NCBI RefSeq assembly: GCF_007970185.1
Contig: NZ_CP042431.1
Coordinates: 6,493,342-6,557,341 of the forward strand
Reading direction: 5' to 3'
From: Pseudobacter ginsenosidimutans
Lineage (GTDB): Bacteria; Bacteroidota; Bacteroidia; Chitinophagales; Chitinophagaceae
Length of the DNA stretch: 64,000 nt
Shown here one piece after another: positions 18,113-26,686 of the stretch (positions within the stretch are counted from its first letter, which is position 1; every line of letters starts with the position of its first letter). A program made the translations under genes and the position numbers. The notes under the pieces were generated by a model. That model saw only the letters and a program-made list of their open reading frames with translations, searched no databases and was not told the DNA's origin.

Positions 18113-19459
18113 TCAATATTGGTCGGTCAAAGCAAAATCATTTTTCCTTAACATCCACTGGCCGCTGGTGAAGTCAGGGAACTCTACCGTTTGATTTCCC
18201 AGTTCGATACTGGTTTCGCTGAGCGGTGTGATAGCGCTCCAGGCTGCACCGTCGTATACATCCATCGGCGTGGCTGTTTTGCGTTTGATGGCTTCCACAA
18301 ATGCATGCAGCACAAAGAAGTCCATTCCACCATGCCCTGCGCCTTCCGTGTCCTTGCTCCAGCGCGCCCACAGCGGGTGATCGTATTTGTCAAGGTAAGG
18401 CTGCGCAGCTTCCCAGGTATGTCCTTTCGGGCTGGTGCCTTCCAGGTAGATGCTATCGTTCACATCCATCCAGAGCCCTTTCGTTCCCTGCACACGGAAA
18501 CCGAGCGAGTACGGGCGTGGCAGGTTGGTATCGTGCTGCAACAGGATGGTTTCGCCATTGGCACAGTTGATCATGGTGGTGACCACATCGCCCAGTTTGA
18601 ATTTCACTTTTGCATTGGGATGTTGTTCACTGCTGTGATCAACAATATAATTGTGCAACCCTCTCGCTTTGGTGGAGAAAGATGATAGAGAGATGAAACG
18701 GTTACCGCGGTTGATATCGATCATTTCAGCAACAGGTCCGATGCCGTGCGTCGGATAGAGATCACCGTTACGATGGATGGAATGTGCCGTTCTCCAGCGT
18801 GCTTCGGAATATCCTTTCTCACCGAACTCCACACCAGTATTGTTGCTCTTGCCATCATTGAACTTGATGGCGCGCAGATCGTGCTGATAGCCGCCCTGCA
18901 GGTGCATGATCTCGCCGAACAATCCCTGTCGCACCATATTCAGTACTGCCAGCACATCCCGGCGGTAGCACACATTTTCCAGCATCATTACCTGACCCTT
19001 GTGATGCTCGGCGGCTTTCACCACATCCCAGTGGTCCTGCAGCGTAATACCCAGCATCACTTCAGTACCTACATATTTGATACCTGCTTCCAGGGATGCG
19101 ATGATCATCTGTGTATGCCATTCCCAGGGTGTGGAAATGATCACGGCATCCAGCTCCTTCAGCTCCAGGAGCTTTTTCCAGGCATAGGGATCCGTTTTGA
19201 AGATCTTCGGTTCAGCCTTGCCCGCTTTTTTGATCATGTCCAGCGAGCGCTTCAGCATGTTGTCATCTATATCGCAGATCGCTGCCAATACCACATCCTT
19301 TCTGCGAAGAAGATTGGAAAGGTGATTCTGTCCTCTCAGGCCGACACCAATCATGCCTATCTTTACCGTTTGTTGCTGAGCAAAAAGTTGAGATGCGGGA
19401 AGTATGGCAAACCCTGCGGTAGCGATCCCGGTATTTCTGACAAATGACCTGCGATCCAT
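18113..19459 (-). CDS. Gfo/Idh/MocA-fold glycosidase, GH109 type (alpha-N-acetylgalactosaminidase-like), Tat-exported
   Basis: 448 residues. A twin-arginine signal (MDRRSFVRNTGIATAGFAIL) directs folded, cofactor-loaded enzyme to the periplasm. The Rossmann motif is IGMIGVGLRGQNHL (NAD-binding). Further blocks, CANGETILLQHDTNLPRPYS, GFRVQGTKGLWMDVN, AGHGGMDFFVLHAFVEA and FPDFTSGQW, are those of the GH109 glycosidases first described in Elizabethkingia, which cleave terminal alpha-GalNAc by a transient NAD oxidation. It leads an operon with the sugar-kinase-like gene 4 bp downstream. Family call is strong; the true glycan target is untested. Confidence 0.9.
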   Translation of the reverse strand: MDRRSFVRNTGIATAGFAILPASQLFAQQQTVKIGMIGVGLRGQNHLSNLLRRKDVVLAAICDIDDNMLKRSLDMIKKAGKAEPKIFKTDPYAWKKLLELKELDAVIISTPWEWHTQMIIASLEAGIKYVGTEVMLGITLQDHWDVVKAAEHHKGQVMMLENVCYRRDVLAVLNMVRQGLFGEIMHLQGGYQHDLRAIKFNDGKSNNTGVEFGEKGYSEARWRTAHSIHRNGDLYPTHGIGPVAEMIDINRGNRFISLSSFSTKARGLHNYIVDHSSEQHPNAKVKFKLGDVVTTMINCANGETILLQHDTNLPRPYSLGFRVQGTKGLWMDVNDSIYLEGTSPKGHTWEAAQPYLDKYDHPLWARWSKDTEGAGHGGMDFFVLHAFVEAIKRKTATPMDVYDGAAWSAITPLSETSIELGNQTVEFPDFTSGQWMLRKNDFALTDQY

Positions 19460-19520
19460 GCTTTAAATTTTAGTAAAATTGTAGGAGGCAATAATAACCA
19501 TAATTGAGGATACCAGCGTC

Positions 19521-20207
19521 ATGACAGCAAAACTTACGCAATCGTATGCGATACTTGAATTCCTGAAAAATCTTCGTCCGGATTTCCATTTACCGGAAGG
19601 CGTGGCCATCATGAATCCCTTTACCGATAAGGATTCCAGGGCACTCGCCACTATATTCTACAATAAATTCTACAACGATCATCATCCCAGAAAATTTATT
19701 TTCGGTATCAATCCCGGCCGCTTCGGCGCCGGCGTTACCGGCGTTCCCTTCACGGATCCCATCCGCCTGCAGGAAGAATGCGGCATCCCCAACGATCTCC
19801 CCCAAAAAGCAGAGCTCAGCTCCATCTTCATATATGATGTGATCAAACGCTATGGCGGCCCGGCGGATTTCTATAAAGACTTCTTCATCACGGCCCTCTC
19901 CCCGCTCGGCTTCACAAAGAATGGTCTCAATCTCAATTACTACGACGACAAAGAGCTCCTGAAAGCCAGTGAGCCCTTTATCATCGATACCATTCTAAAA
20001 ACAAAAAAAACGATACTAACGGACAGCAATAGCTGTTTCTGTCTCGGCGAAGGAACTAATTTCAAAATATTCCAGCAACTCAACAAAAAGCATCAGCTCT
20101 TCGATAAGATCATTCCTTTGCCGCATCCGAGATTCATCATGCAATACAAAAGAAAGCAGGTGGGTGAATTTGCAGATGAATATGTAAGGAGATTGAGAAG
20201 TATATGA
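19521..20207 (+). CDS. Uracil-DNA glycosylase-fold protein, SMUG2/DUF4918 type
   Basis: 228 residues. Motif A FGINPGRFGAGVTGVPF (residues about 59-75) and a late LPHPRFIMQY (about 199) match the SMUG2-like branch of the uracil-DNA glycosylase superfamily, which is common in Bacteroidota. The catalytic Asp or Asn of classical UDGs corresponds here to Asn in INPG, as in SMUG1. Expected role: removal of uracil or oxidised or deaminated bases from DNA. It is monocistronic and convergent with the T9SS cargo gene, with 1 bp between stops. Confidence 0.85.
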   Translation: MTAKLTQSYAILEFLKNLRPDFHLPEGVAIMNPFTDKDSRALATIFYNKFYNDHHPRKFIFGINPGRFGAGVTGVPFTDPIRLQEECGIPNDLPQKAELSSIFIYDVIKRYGGPADFYKDFFITALSPLGFTKNGLNLNYYDDKELLKASEPFIIDTILKTKKTILTDSNSCFCLGEGTNFKIFQQLNKKHQLFDKIIPLPHPRFIMQYKRKQVGEFADEYVRRLRSI

Positions 20208-20208
20208 T

Positions 20209-21786
20209 TTATTGTTTTACAAAACTGAGCGTTTCCGAACTACCATCTTTTTTCACAATTTTCATTACATACGTTCCCGGTGGAAGCGTGCTGATATGAT
20301 ATTGGTTATTGAATGCAGCATTAAACAGTACCATTCTTTTTCCCTCCATACTCAAGATATCTACTGATGATACATCCTGGGGCTTAATATTCTTAAGCAT
20401 GATGTTATGGTTTGCCGGGTTGGGATACAGCGATATTTTCACTGCCTGGCGCATATTTACAATGGCTATCTTGCTGTATTCAAAACCTCCATCAATATCT
20501 GTTTGTTTCAAACGATACAACAACCGGGTTGCCGGTACATTGCGATGTATAAAACTGTAATGATGTACACCACTGGTGTTTTTGGCAGGAATGCTGTGTA
20601 TTCTTTCAAACGCTTCATTATCGGCCGATATTTCAATTTCAAACGTTGCTGTATTTACTTCATCGGTGGTTGTCCAGTTGAGCAGAACGTCCTTTCCGCT
20701 GCCTGCTGCCGTGAACGAAAGAAAATGCAGGGGAAGCGCCTGGCTTACCATGAACGGCGAATAATTGGTGATACTCCAGTCGTCCAAACTGCGGATGTAA
20801 AGAATATGCTGTCCTTCTGAAATAGATGCTGCAGGAATATCTATGCTGATATTGTTCAGATCCACTCCCGGTGTTATGGTAATTGGCGTACCATTGCCAA
20901 ACCCAGGGTCCGTATCAATAAAATATTCCACGCGGGTTATATTGCCGGGAGCAGCCGGTGGTGCCGGATAAATCCAGTCATCATCAGATACAAACTGGCG
21001 CAAATTGGTGACGGCCCACCTACCTTCTGAATTGAGGGTACGCACATAAATATTATGTGCACCTGTTGCAAGACTGCTGGTATTGGCATTGAACGATATA
21101 TTATTTAGATCTGTGCCCGGTGTTACAGGAATAGCCGTGGCATTTCCGATACCCGGATCTGTATCGATAAAATATTCCGCCGCTACTATATTCTGCGGTG
21201 CAGCCGGCGCTGTAGGGTATGCAGGATTGTAGTCTGCAACAAACTGGCGCATATTGGTAATAGACCATCTTCCTTCCGTACTTAGCGTGCGTAGGTAAAT
21301 GGTATGCATACCTCCGCTGAGGCCACTGGTGTTGGCGTTGAATGAAATATTGCTGATATCTGCTCCCGGAGTAAGAGGGATAGTTGTTGCATTCCCAATT
21401 CCCGGATCTGTATCAATAAAATATTCTGCCGCAACAATATTTCCCGGAGTAGCCGGAGCTGTGGAGTATCCAGGATTGTAGTCTGCAACAAACTGCCGCA
21501 CATGGGTAATGGCCCATCTGCCATCTGTATTGAGGGTGCGTACATACATGGTATGCGCGCCTTCGGAAAGGCTGCCGGTATTGGCATTGAAAGAAATATT
21601 GCTGATGTCCGTTCCGGGAGTAACAGGAATAGCTGTACCGTTGCCGACTCCGGGATCTGTATCAATAAAATATTCTGCCGCAACAATATTTCCCGGAGTA
21701 GCCGGAGCGGTGGGATAAGCCGGATCTGTTTGCGCCTGTACAACTGTGTTGTACGATAGCAACAACAGGAAGAACATTTTTTTCAT
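20209..21786 (-). CDS. T9SS-secreted protein with four 83-residue repeats
   Basis: 525 residues (an ATG two codons upstream is also possible). A signal peptide (MKKMFFLLLLSYNTVVQAQ) is followed by four repeats of about 83 residues, each with GNIVAAEYFIDTDPG, a Thr-Pro-Gly turn, ISFNAN, an AHTMYVRTL-like strand and a GRWAITHVRQF-like end. Repeat four is the most diverged. A beta-rich linker (about 350-440) follows, and the last 80 residues form a type A sorting domain (SLYPNPANHNI, LPPGTYVMKI). The protein should pass the outer membrane by type IX secretion and stay on the surface or be released. The repeats look like beta-sandwich modules; ligand unknown. It follows the beta-helix gene by 17-23 bp. 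Confidence 0.9.
   Translation of the reverse strand: MKKMFFLLLLSYNTVVQAQTDPAYPTAPATPGNIVAAEYFIDTDPGVGNGTAIPVTPGTDISNISFNANTGSLSEGAHTMYVRTLNTDGRWAITHVRQFVADYNPGYSTAPATPGNIVAAEYFIDTDPGIGNATTIPLTPGADISNISFNANTSGLSGGMHTIYLRTLSTEGRWSITNMRQFVADYNPAYPTAPAAPQNIVAAEYFIDTDPGIGNATAIPVTPGTDLNNISFNANTSSLATGAHNIYVRTLNSEGRWAVTNLRQFVSDDDWIYPAPPAAPGNITRVEYFIDTDPGFGNGTPITITPGVDLNNISIDIPAASISEGQHILYIRSLDDWSITNYSPFMVSQALPLHFLSFTAAGSGKDVLLNWTTTDEVNTATFEIEISADNEAFERIHSIPAKNTSGVHHYSFIHRNVPATRLLYRLKQTDIDGGFEYSKIAIVNMRQAVKISLYPNPANHNIMLKNIKPQDVSSVDILSMEGKRMVLFNAAFNNQYHISTLPPGTYVMKIVKKDGSSETLSFVKQ
20971..21717. repeat. Tandem array of three near-identical 249-bp units inside the T9SS gene
   Basis: Units at 21717-21469, 21468-21220 and 21219-20971, with a fourth diverged copy down to about 20740. 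Units one and two share an exact stretch of about 40 bp (near 21666-21707 and 21417-21458), so the array has expanded recently and can change copy number by recombination. Confidence 0.85.
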
Positions 21787-21809
21787 AATCACTTTTGTTT
21801 GTGTTCATC

Positions 21810-22895
21810 CTAATTGTTATTCCTCGTACTCAATTGTACACTCATGGTAGCCTGTCCCTGCGGAATGCTGGTGGGCACAGTAAGGCTGTAAATAGTTGGT
21901 ACTGCCGGTATGCCGGAAAGCCTGTAGGGATCGGGGCCGCCAAAGGCGCCGCAATCCGGTGTATACCCGCTGATAGTAACACCGGTGCCAATGGCAGGGC
22001 TGCCTGCGCGCAGCATAAAGCGATGATCTATACTGCCCACGGCGTTGACAAAGTCATCTATGAAAACACTATTGAAGTGTATGCCCAGTTGATTGCCCAC
22101 GGCGGTGCCTGGCAGCGTTTGTACGGCGCTGGCGAAAATATTATTCTTTACCACGCTAACGGCAAACAGGTTTCCCATATCATTCAGAAAAGTAAAAATA
22201 TTGTTGGCAACATAAAACCCGTATAGGATACCACCACGAAACCATCCGCAGGTATTGTTACGAAAGATATTGCCGCCGCTGCCAAATTCAGCAGAAGACA
22301 AATTGGCAAATATGTCCCCGTTGAAGATATTGTTTTCGATTACCAGGCCTGATACAGAGCCCGGACTGGCAGCAACTGCGTTGATAGAACAATTATGATT
22401 AAAAAAACATTTGCGAATAGTGATATTGCTATATACCACACCAGCATTGCTCATTATCACACCGCCGGAGAAGCGGCATTTTTCTATCCAGATATTGCCA
22501 GTACTGGCTCCTATATTAAAATTGCCGAAATAGATTCCCATAAAGCGGCTCCCTTCGGCGCCGGCAGCCAGTGTAATGTTGTCTATGTTGGCAGGCAGGG
22601 CAGTTGCCTGCAAGCCGGTATTGGCAGGCTCGAAGGCTATGCCGGATGCCAGAAAATAGCCGGGTCCTATCCATACCAATCGTTTGTTGCTGCTAAAGCC
22701 GCTGTAATTTGTGAGGCTTGGTTCTATATGAATAGTATCTCCATTAAGTACGGAGGCGCTGGCTACGGCATTGCCGGGTTGCGCAAAATCGCGCGCCACA
22801 CCTGTATTATTGTTCACCCTCCATATTTTGGCGTGGACATTGCCGGTGGCGATAGTACACACCAAAAAAAGAATGAATGAGGCTAATTGGTTCAT
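21810..22895 (-). CDS. Secreted right-handed beta-helix-like protein
   Basis: 361 residues with a signal peptide (MNQLASFILFLVCTIATGNVHA). The body is rich in Asn and Gly with repeated short turns (NIWIEKCRFSGG, NITIRKCFFNHNCS, LVIENNIFNGDIF, NIFRNNTCGWF, VVKNNIFAS), the pattern of a pectate-lyase-like parallel beta-helix, and it closes with LRAGSPAIGTGV and CGAFGGPDPY, phrases common in Bacteroidota beta-helix proteins. No catalytic residues are recognisable and there is no sorting domain, so the partner downstream, which has one, may be secreted while this stays periplasmic. It is the first gene of a two-gene unit. Confidence 0.8.
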   Translation of the reverse strand: MNQLASFILFLVCTIATGNVHAKIWRVNNNTGVARDFAQPGNAVASASVLNGDTIHIEPSLTNYSGFSSNKRLVWIGPGYFLASGIAFEPANTGLQATALPANIDNITLAAGAEGSRFMGIYFGNFNIGASTGNIWIEKCRFSGGVIMSNAGVVYSNITIRKCFFNHNCSINAVAASPGSVSGLVIENNIFNGDIFANLSSAEFGSGGNIFRNNTCGWFRGGILYGFYVANNIFTFLNDMGNLFAVSVVKNNIFASAVQTLPGTAVGNQLGIHFNSVFIDDFVNAVGSIDHRFMLRAGSPAIGTGVTISGYTPDCGAFGGPDPYRLSGIPAVPTIYSLTVPTSIPQGQATMSVQLSTRNNN

Positions 22896-23063
22896 GGTAG
22901 TAAATTTTAGACCTCAAATATGCAATGGCTAAATGGCGCTGCCTATCCTGAAAAAAGGGGATTTTCCGCAGACCTGGAATCACGCAAAAAAGGGATAGAA
23001 AAACCCCGCGCCGGTCCGTTTCACAACCTGACCTGCCTATCACTTCACGGCCCCAAGTCCAAA

Positions 23064-23966
23064 CTATCGGGAAAGTTTCACATTCCAACCCGGTCCGCTC
23101 TGCATACGATAATGTGCTGCAAAGTTGCCCATGTTGATGGCTACCGAGAATTGAAGGAGACTATTGAGATATGCCATAGGCTGACCTTCGGGAACATCGC
23201 CAAAGGTGTGGACGAATGGGATTCGCTGGTGGAAGACAGTGCTGTCATGGTGGAAGATGCGGACCAGCAGCGAGTCGCCGGGATGGATGGAGATGGCGTT
23301 GAGGAGACTGTCAGGGATATTCGTCCAGATATTGCCGTATTGCACGTCAAGGACGGGGATCATGCCGGAGAGCGTATCGGCATTTTTGATGGCTGGCTGA
23401 AATGGAATGCTTATAACGGAATCGGGCAACCGCTTTCCAACTTCGTCGAATCGGATGATGCCTGCTGCGAGACGCGCACCGGTGTAGGCGTACACATCGC
23501 GGCCATGGAATGTATAGGATTGACCGGATTGTTGACGGCGGTTAATGGCTTCGTCTATTTCACGGACTTCGCTGATGCCCAGGGATCTCGCAACAAGGGT
23601 GAGCGTGCCATTGTCGGGCGTTACGAAATAATGACCGCTCCGGGAACGCATCACCACTGATTTCCGGCTGGTGCCAACGCCGGGATCCACCACGGATACG
23701 AATACGGTGCCCGAAGGCCAGTAGTTCGCCGTTTGTTCGAGGCGGTAAGCCGCTTCCCAAATATTGTAGGCAGGGATCTCATGGGTGAGGTCGTACAGGC
23801 CGAGATCGGGCGATACACCGAGAGCCACTCCTTTCATGGCGCTGACCGCACCGTCTTTCAAACCGAAATCGGATTGGAATACAAGTGCCGGCCGCTTTTT
23901 TTGAGCGCAGGAACAAATAAGAACAACGATTACTCCGAGCAGGAAGGAATGATAGCTGGTCCGCAT
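23064..23966 (-). CDS. SAM hydroxide adenosyltransferase (chlorinase/fluorinase superfamily) with lipoprotein signal
   Basis: 300 residues. The domain motifs are all present: FQSDFGLKDGAVSAMKG, VSVVDPGVGTSRK, VTPDNGTLTLV and YTFHGRDVYAYTGA. In the archaeal SAM hydrolase an Asp-Arg-His triad activates water, and the matching D, R and H are seen in DPGVGTSRK and FHGRD. The enzyme should split S-adenosylmethionine to adenosine and methionine; the chlorinase- or fluorinase-specific halide loops are not apparent. Unusually, residues 1-20 are a lipoprotein signal (VIVVLICSC, acylated Cys20), placing it in the periplasm or at the membrane. It stands alone between the beta-helix gene and the chromate transporter remnant. 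Confidence 0.88.
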   Translation of the reverse strand: MRTSYHSFLLGVIVVLICSCAQKKRPALVFQSDFGLKDGAVSAMKGVALGVSPDLGLYDLTHEIPAYNIWEAAYRLEQTANYWPSGTVFVSVVDPGVGTSRKSVVMRSRSGHYFVTPDNGTLTLVARSLGISEVREIDEAINRRQQSGQSYTFHGRDVYAYTGARLAAGIIRFDEVGKRLPDSVISIPFQPAIKNADTLSGMIPVLDVQYGNIWTNIPDSLLNAISIHPGDSLLVRIFHHDSTVFHQRIPFVHTFGDVPEGQPMAYLNSLLQFSVAINMGNFAAHYRMQSGPGWNVKLSR

Positions 23967-24117
23967 AGATCTGTTTGAGGCTTCAAATTAATCAAATAAG
24001 ACCAGTTTCAGAACCGGGAGATACAACAGTATACCATCGAATTCATGCGGGAGTAATGAATAATCGCTGATATTTGTTTTTGTAATGCACAGTGCAGATC
24101 AACACAACCCGTGATGA

Positions 24118-25075
24118 AAAACCAACCTGGTCCCAGGTCCGAATTCCACAGAAATGACCATGCACTGCGGTTACCTGCGCGCGGGATGGAAAGGATTGAT
24201 CGTTGCGGGCCTTTGTTTTATTGTTCCCGCTGTACTGATCACCGCTATTTTCGCTTATGCATACCAGCGATACGGTCAATTGCCGCAGGTGGAACCCTTC
24301 CTGTATGGTATCAAACCGGCCATCCTCGCTGTGGTGGTAGCCCTGATGATCTCGCTGGGGAAGAAATCTCTCAAAAACATGGAGCTTGGGATCATAGGAT
24401 CGCTGGCAGCAATCCTTACACTGGCCGGCGCCAATGAGATCCTTGTACTTTACCTCTCAGGTATGGCAGGTATATTACTTCATCTCCTGAAAAAAAGAAA
24501 ACAACAAATCCATAATTTCTTTCCGGTTGTATTGTTGCATGTGCAGGCAACTGCACATAACTGGCATTTGTTCTGGTCTTTCCTGAAGATCGGCTCCATC
24601 CTTTACGGTAGCGGATATGCGCTTTTTGCTTTTCTGGATGCCGAACTCGTTACACGCGGTCTGATCAGCAAACAGCAACTCACAGATGCGATTGCAGTTG
24701 GACAGTTCACCCCCGGTCCCGTTTTTTCATCGGCCACTTTTATCGGCTGGCAAATAAGCGGATGGAAAGGCGCAATAGCAGCAACTGCAGGCATCTTCCT
24801 CCCCTCCTTTATTTTTGTGGCTTTTCTCCATCCGTTGATCCCGGTCCTGAGAAGATCCGCCCTGATGTCTGCTTTCCTGGATACGGTGAATATCGTGTCT
24901 GTGGCCATCATCCTGGCCGTATGCGTTGAACTGGGGGAAAAGTTCAATAACGGAATGGAAAACGATCCTGATAGCCATTGCCGGTTTTGCCATCACCTGG
25001 CGTTTCAAGAAGCTCAATACAGCCTGGATCATACTGGGCGGGGCTGTCAGCGGTTATCTGCTGTACCGGGTCTGA
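24118..25075 (+). pseudogene. chrA: Chromate transporter ChrA, 5'-truncated and frameshifted
   Basis: The frame from 24118 reads TNLVPGPNSTEMTMHCGYL, a conserved ChrA block that normally lies about 60 residues into the protein; directly in front is an in-frame TGA (24115-24117), so the N-terminal part is gone. Both CHR domains are otherwise recognisable, the second with SILYGSGYALFAFLDAEL and VGQFTPGPVFSSATF. After VAIILAVCVELG a run of five Gs (24933-24937) shifts the frame. Removing one G restores KSSITEWKTILIAIAGFAI and a normal end at LLYRV (stop 25073-25075). The truncation alone inactivates it. ChrA would export chromate across the inner membrane. Confidence 0.88.
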
Positions 25076-25292
25076 GGCGGGAAGGTTATCTTCCTGTATA
25101 ACTTTGGCCGCCGGCTTTCATCTTCCCATAATTTGTGTAATATTGCACCAGAAATCACAATTACAAATCGGGCGTACTTACCAACCACATCCCATATCCG
25201 CTCCCATATCCTCTCATCCAATAATTTATGATTTTGACCGTTATCCGGTAGCAAACCAGCGCAAAAACCAATAACGCCCCAAAGCACATGTC

Positions 25293-26657
25293 TTGAAACT
25301 GTTGAAATCATCCTTTTGGCTGCATTCCATCTTTTATACCCTGCTTCAGCGGTTTTCGCTGTTCTTTTTCGGTGCAGTAGCCTATATGGTGCTGGCCAGG
25401 GGACTTTCTGCCAACGGATCGATGGCCATCTGGGCATTGTACCTCACCATACTCTCGCTCTTCGAGACCGTTAAACAGGGGCTGCTGCGCAACCCTACCA
25501 TCAAATTCCTGGGATTATCAGAATATGCCAACCGTAAAGCGGAAGTACAATCCTCTTCCATGGTGATCAATCTCCTCTTTTCAGCCCTCACCCTCATCGG
25601 ACTGGTGGCCGGCAGCGGACTGATCAGCAACCTGCTCAAATCACCCGATCTCATTCCCCTGCTCCACTGGAGCGCGGCCTTTATCATATTGCTGGTGCCA
25701 TTCAATCACTTCGAAATACTACTGCAGGCGCGTTATCATTTTCAGCAGATTTTCTGGGCATATTTCGTAAGACAGGGAAGTTTCTTCATCGGCATCCTCA
25801 TTCTCTTCTTTTTTGCCAAAGAACATTTCACACTGATGAACCTGATGATCATGCAACTGGTATCGTTGCTGGCAGGCACCATCATGCTGTTCAATTCGGC
25901 AAAGCAGTTCATGATGAAAAAATTCCATTACGATAAAAGCATTATCGTAAGAATGTTCCACTTCGGGAAATACATTTTCGGCACCAATCTCTGCTCCAAT
26001 GTTACCCGCAGCTTCGATCATTTCATCACGGCCAATACGCTGAGTCCGCTCAGCGGCAAACAATATGTGAGCTATTACAATACCGTGGCGCGTATCAACA
26101 ATATGATCGATGTGCCTTCACTGGCCGCAGCTGATGTACTCTTTCCCAAGAACGTGGAAAGCCTGGAAGAACATGGCATCGGAAAAGTGAAATACTATTT
26201 CGAGAGAATGGTGGGCACCATCCTGGCTGTGATCATCCCTATCTGTATTTTCATTTTCCTGTTTCCGAAATTCATCATCTTCATCATTGCCGGCCCCAAT
26301 TATTACGACGCCATTCCCATATTGCAGATCACAATTTTCATGAGCCTCGTAAAACCCATCGGCTACCAGTATGGATCAACGTTAGATGCCATCGGAAAAC
26401 CTGTGGTGAACTTCTGGACAAGCGCCGTGATGATGGTGATAGCCCTGGTGACCACCTGGCTCTGCCTCCTGAAATGGGATGGCATCGGCGCCGCCTATGC
26501 CACCGTGCTCAACAGCATCATCGGCGGCAGTATCATGTACTTTGTATTGAAAAAACAAATTCAGCTCGAAGGCAGGAATATCATCCGCTACACTTTACAG
26601 AGCTATAAAGACATCTGGGCTTTCCGGAAAAAACTGATCAGACAACCAGTGGCATAA
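25293..26657 (+). CDS. Polysaccharide flippase (Wzx/MATE-like oligosaccharide transporter)
   Basis: 454 residues with about 12 membrane helices, the usual size for lipid-linked oligosaccharide flippases. The start is TTG (25293 or 25302): no in-frame ATG or GTG exists between it and an upstream stop, and the sequence turns hydrophobic at SFWLHSIFYTLLQRFSLFFF. Other features are a charged loop (KFHYDKSIIVRMFHFGKYIF) and a late GSTLDAIGKPVVNFWTS. The role would be to flip a sugar-lipid to the periplasmic face. It heads a three-gene set with a glycosyltransferase and a small HEAT-like protein, which points to cell-surface glycan export. Confidence 0.87.
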   Translation: MKLLKSSFWLHSIFYTLLQRFSLFFFGAVAYMVLARGLSANGSMAIWALYLTILSLFETVKQGLLRNPTIKFLGLSEYANRKAEVQSSSMVINLLFSALTLIGLVAGSGLISNLLKSPDLIPLLHWSAAFIILLVPFNHFEILLQARYHFQQIFWAYFVRQGSFFIGILILFFFAKEHFTLMNLMIMQLVSLLAGTIMLFNSAKQFMMKKFHYDKSIIVRMFHFGKYIFGTNLCSNVTRSFDHFITANTLSPLSGKQYVSYYNTVARINNMIDVPSLAAADVLFPKNVESLEEHGIGKVKYYFERMVGTILAVIIPICIFIFLFPKFIIFIIAGPNYYDAIPILQITIFMSLVKPIGYQYGSTLDAIGKPVVNFWTSAVMMVIALVTTWLCLLKWDGIGAAYATVLNSIIGGSIMYFVLKKQIQLEGRNIIRYTLQSYKDIWAFRKKLIRQPVA

Positions 26658-26686
26658 AGCCATTCAAATATTTATAACTTAGACGT

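Noticed and set aside
20740-21717. Regular repeats that might be taken for a CRISPR array
   Set aside because: Units are 249 bp, coding and in frame inside one gene; no spacers and no cas genes.
24111-24437. Open frame starting ATGAAAAACCAA at 24114
   Set aside because: Runs in the wrong frame across the recognisable ChrA sequence.
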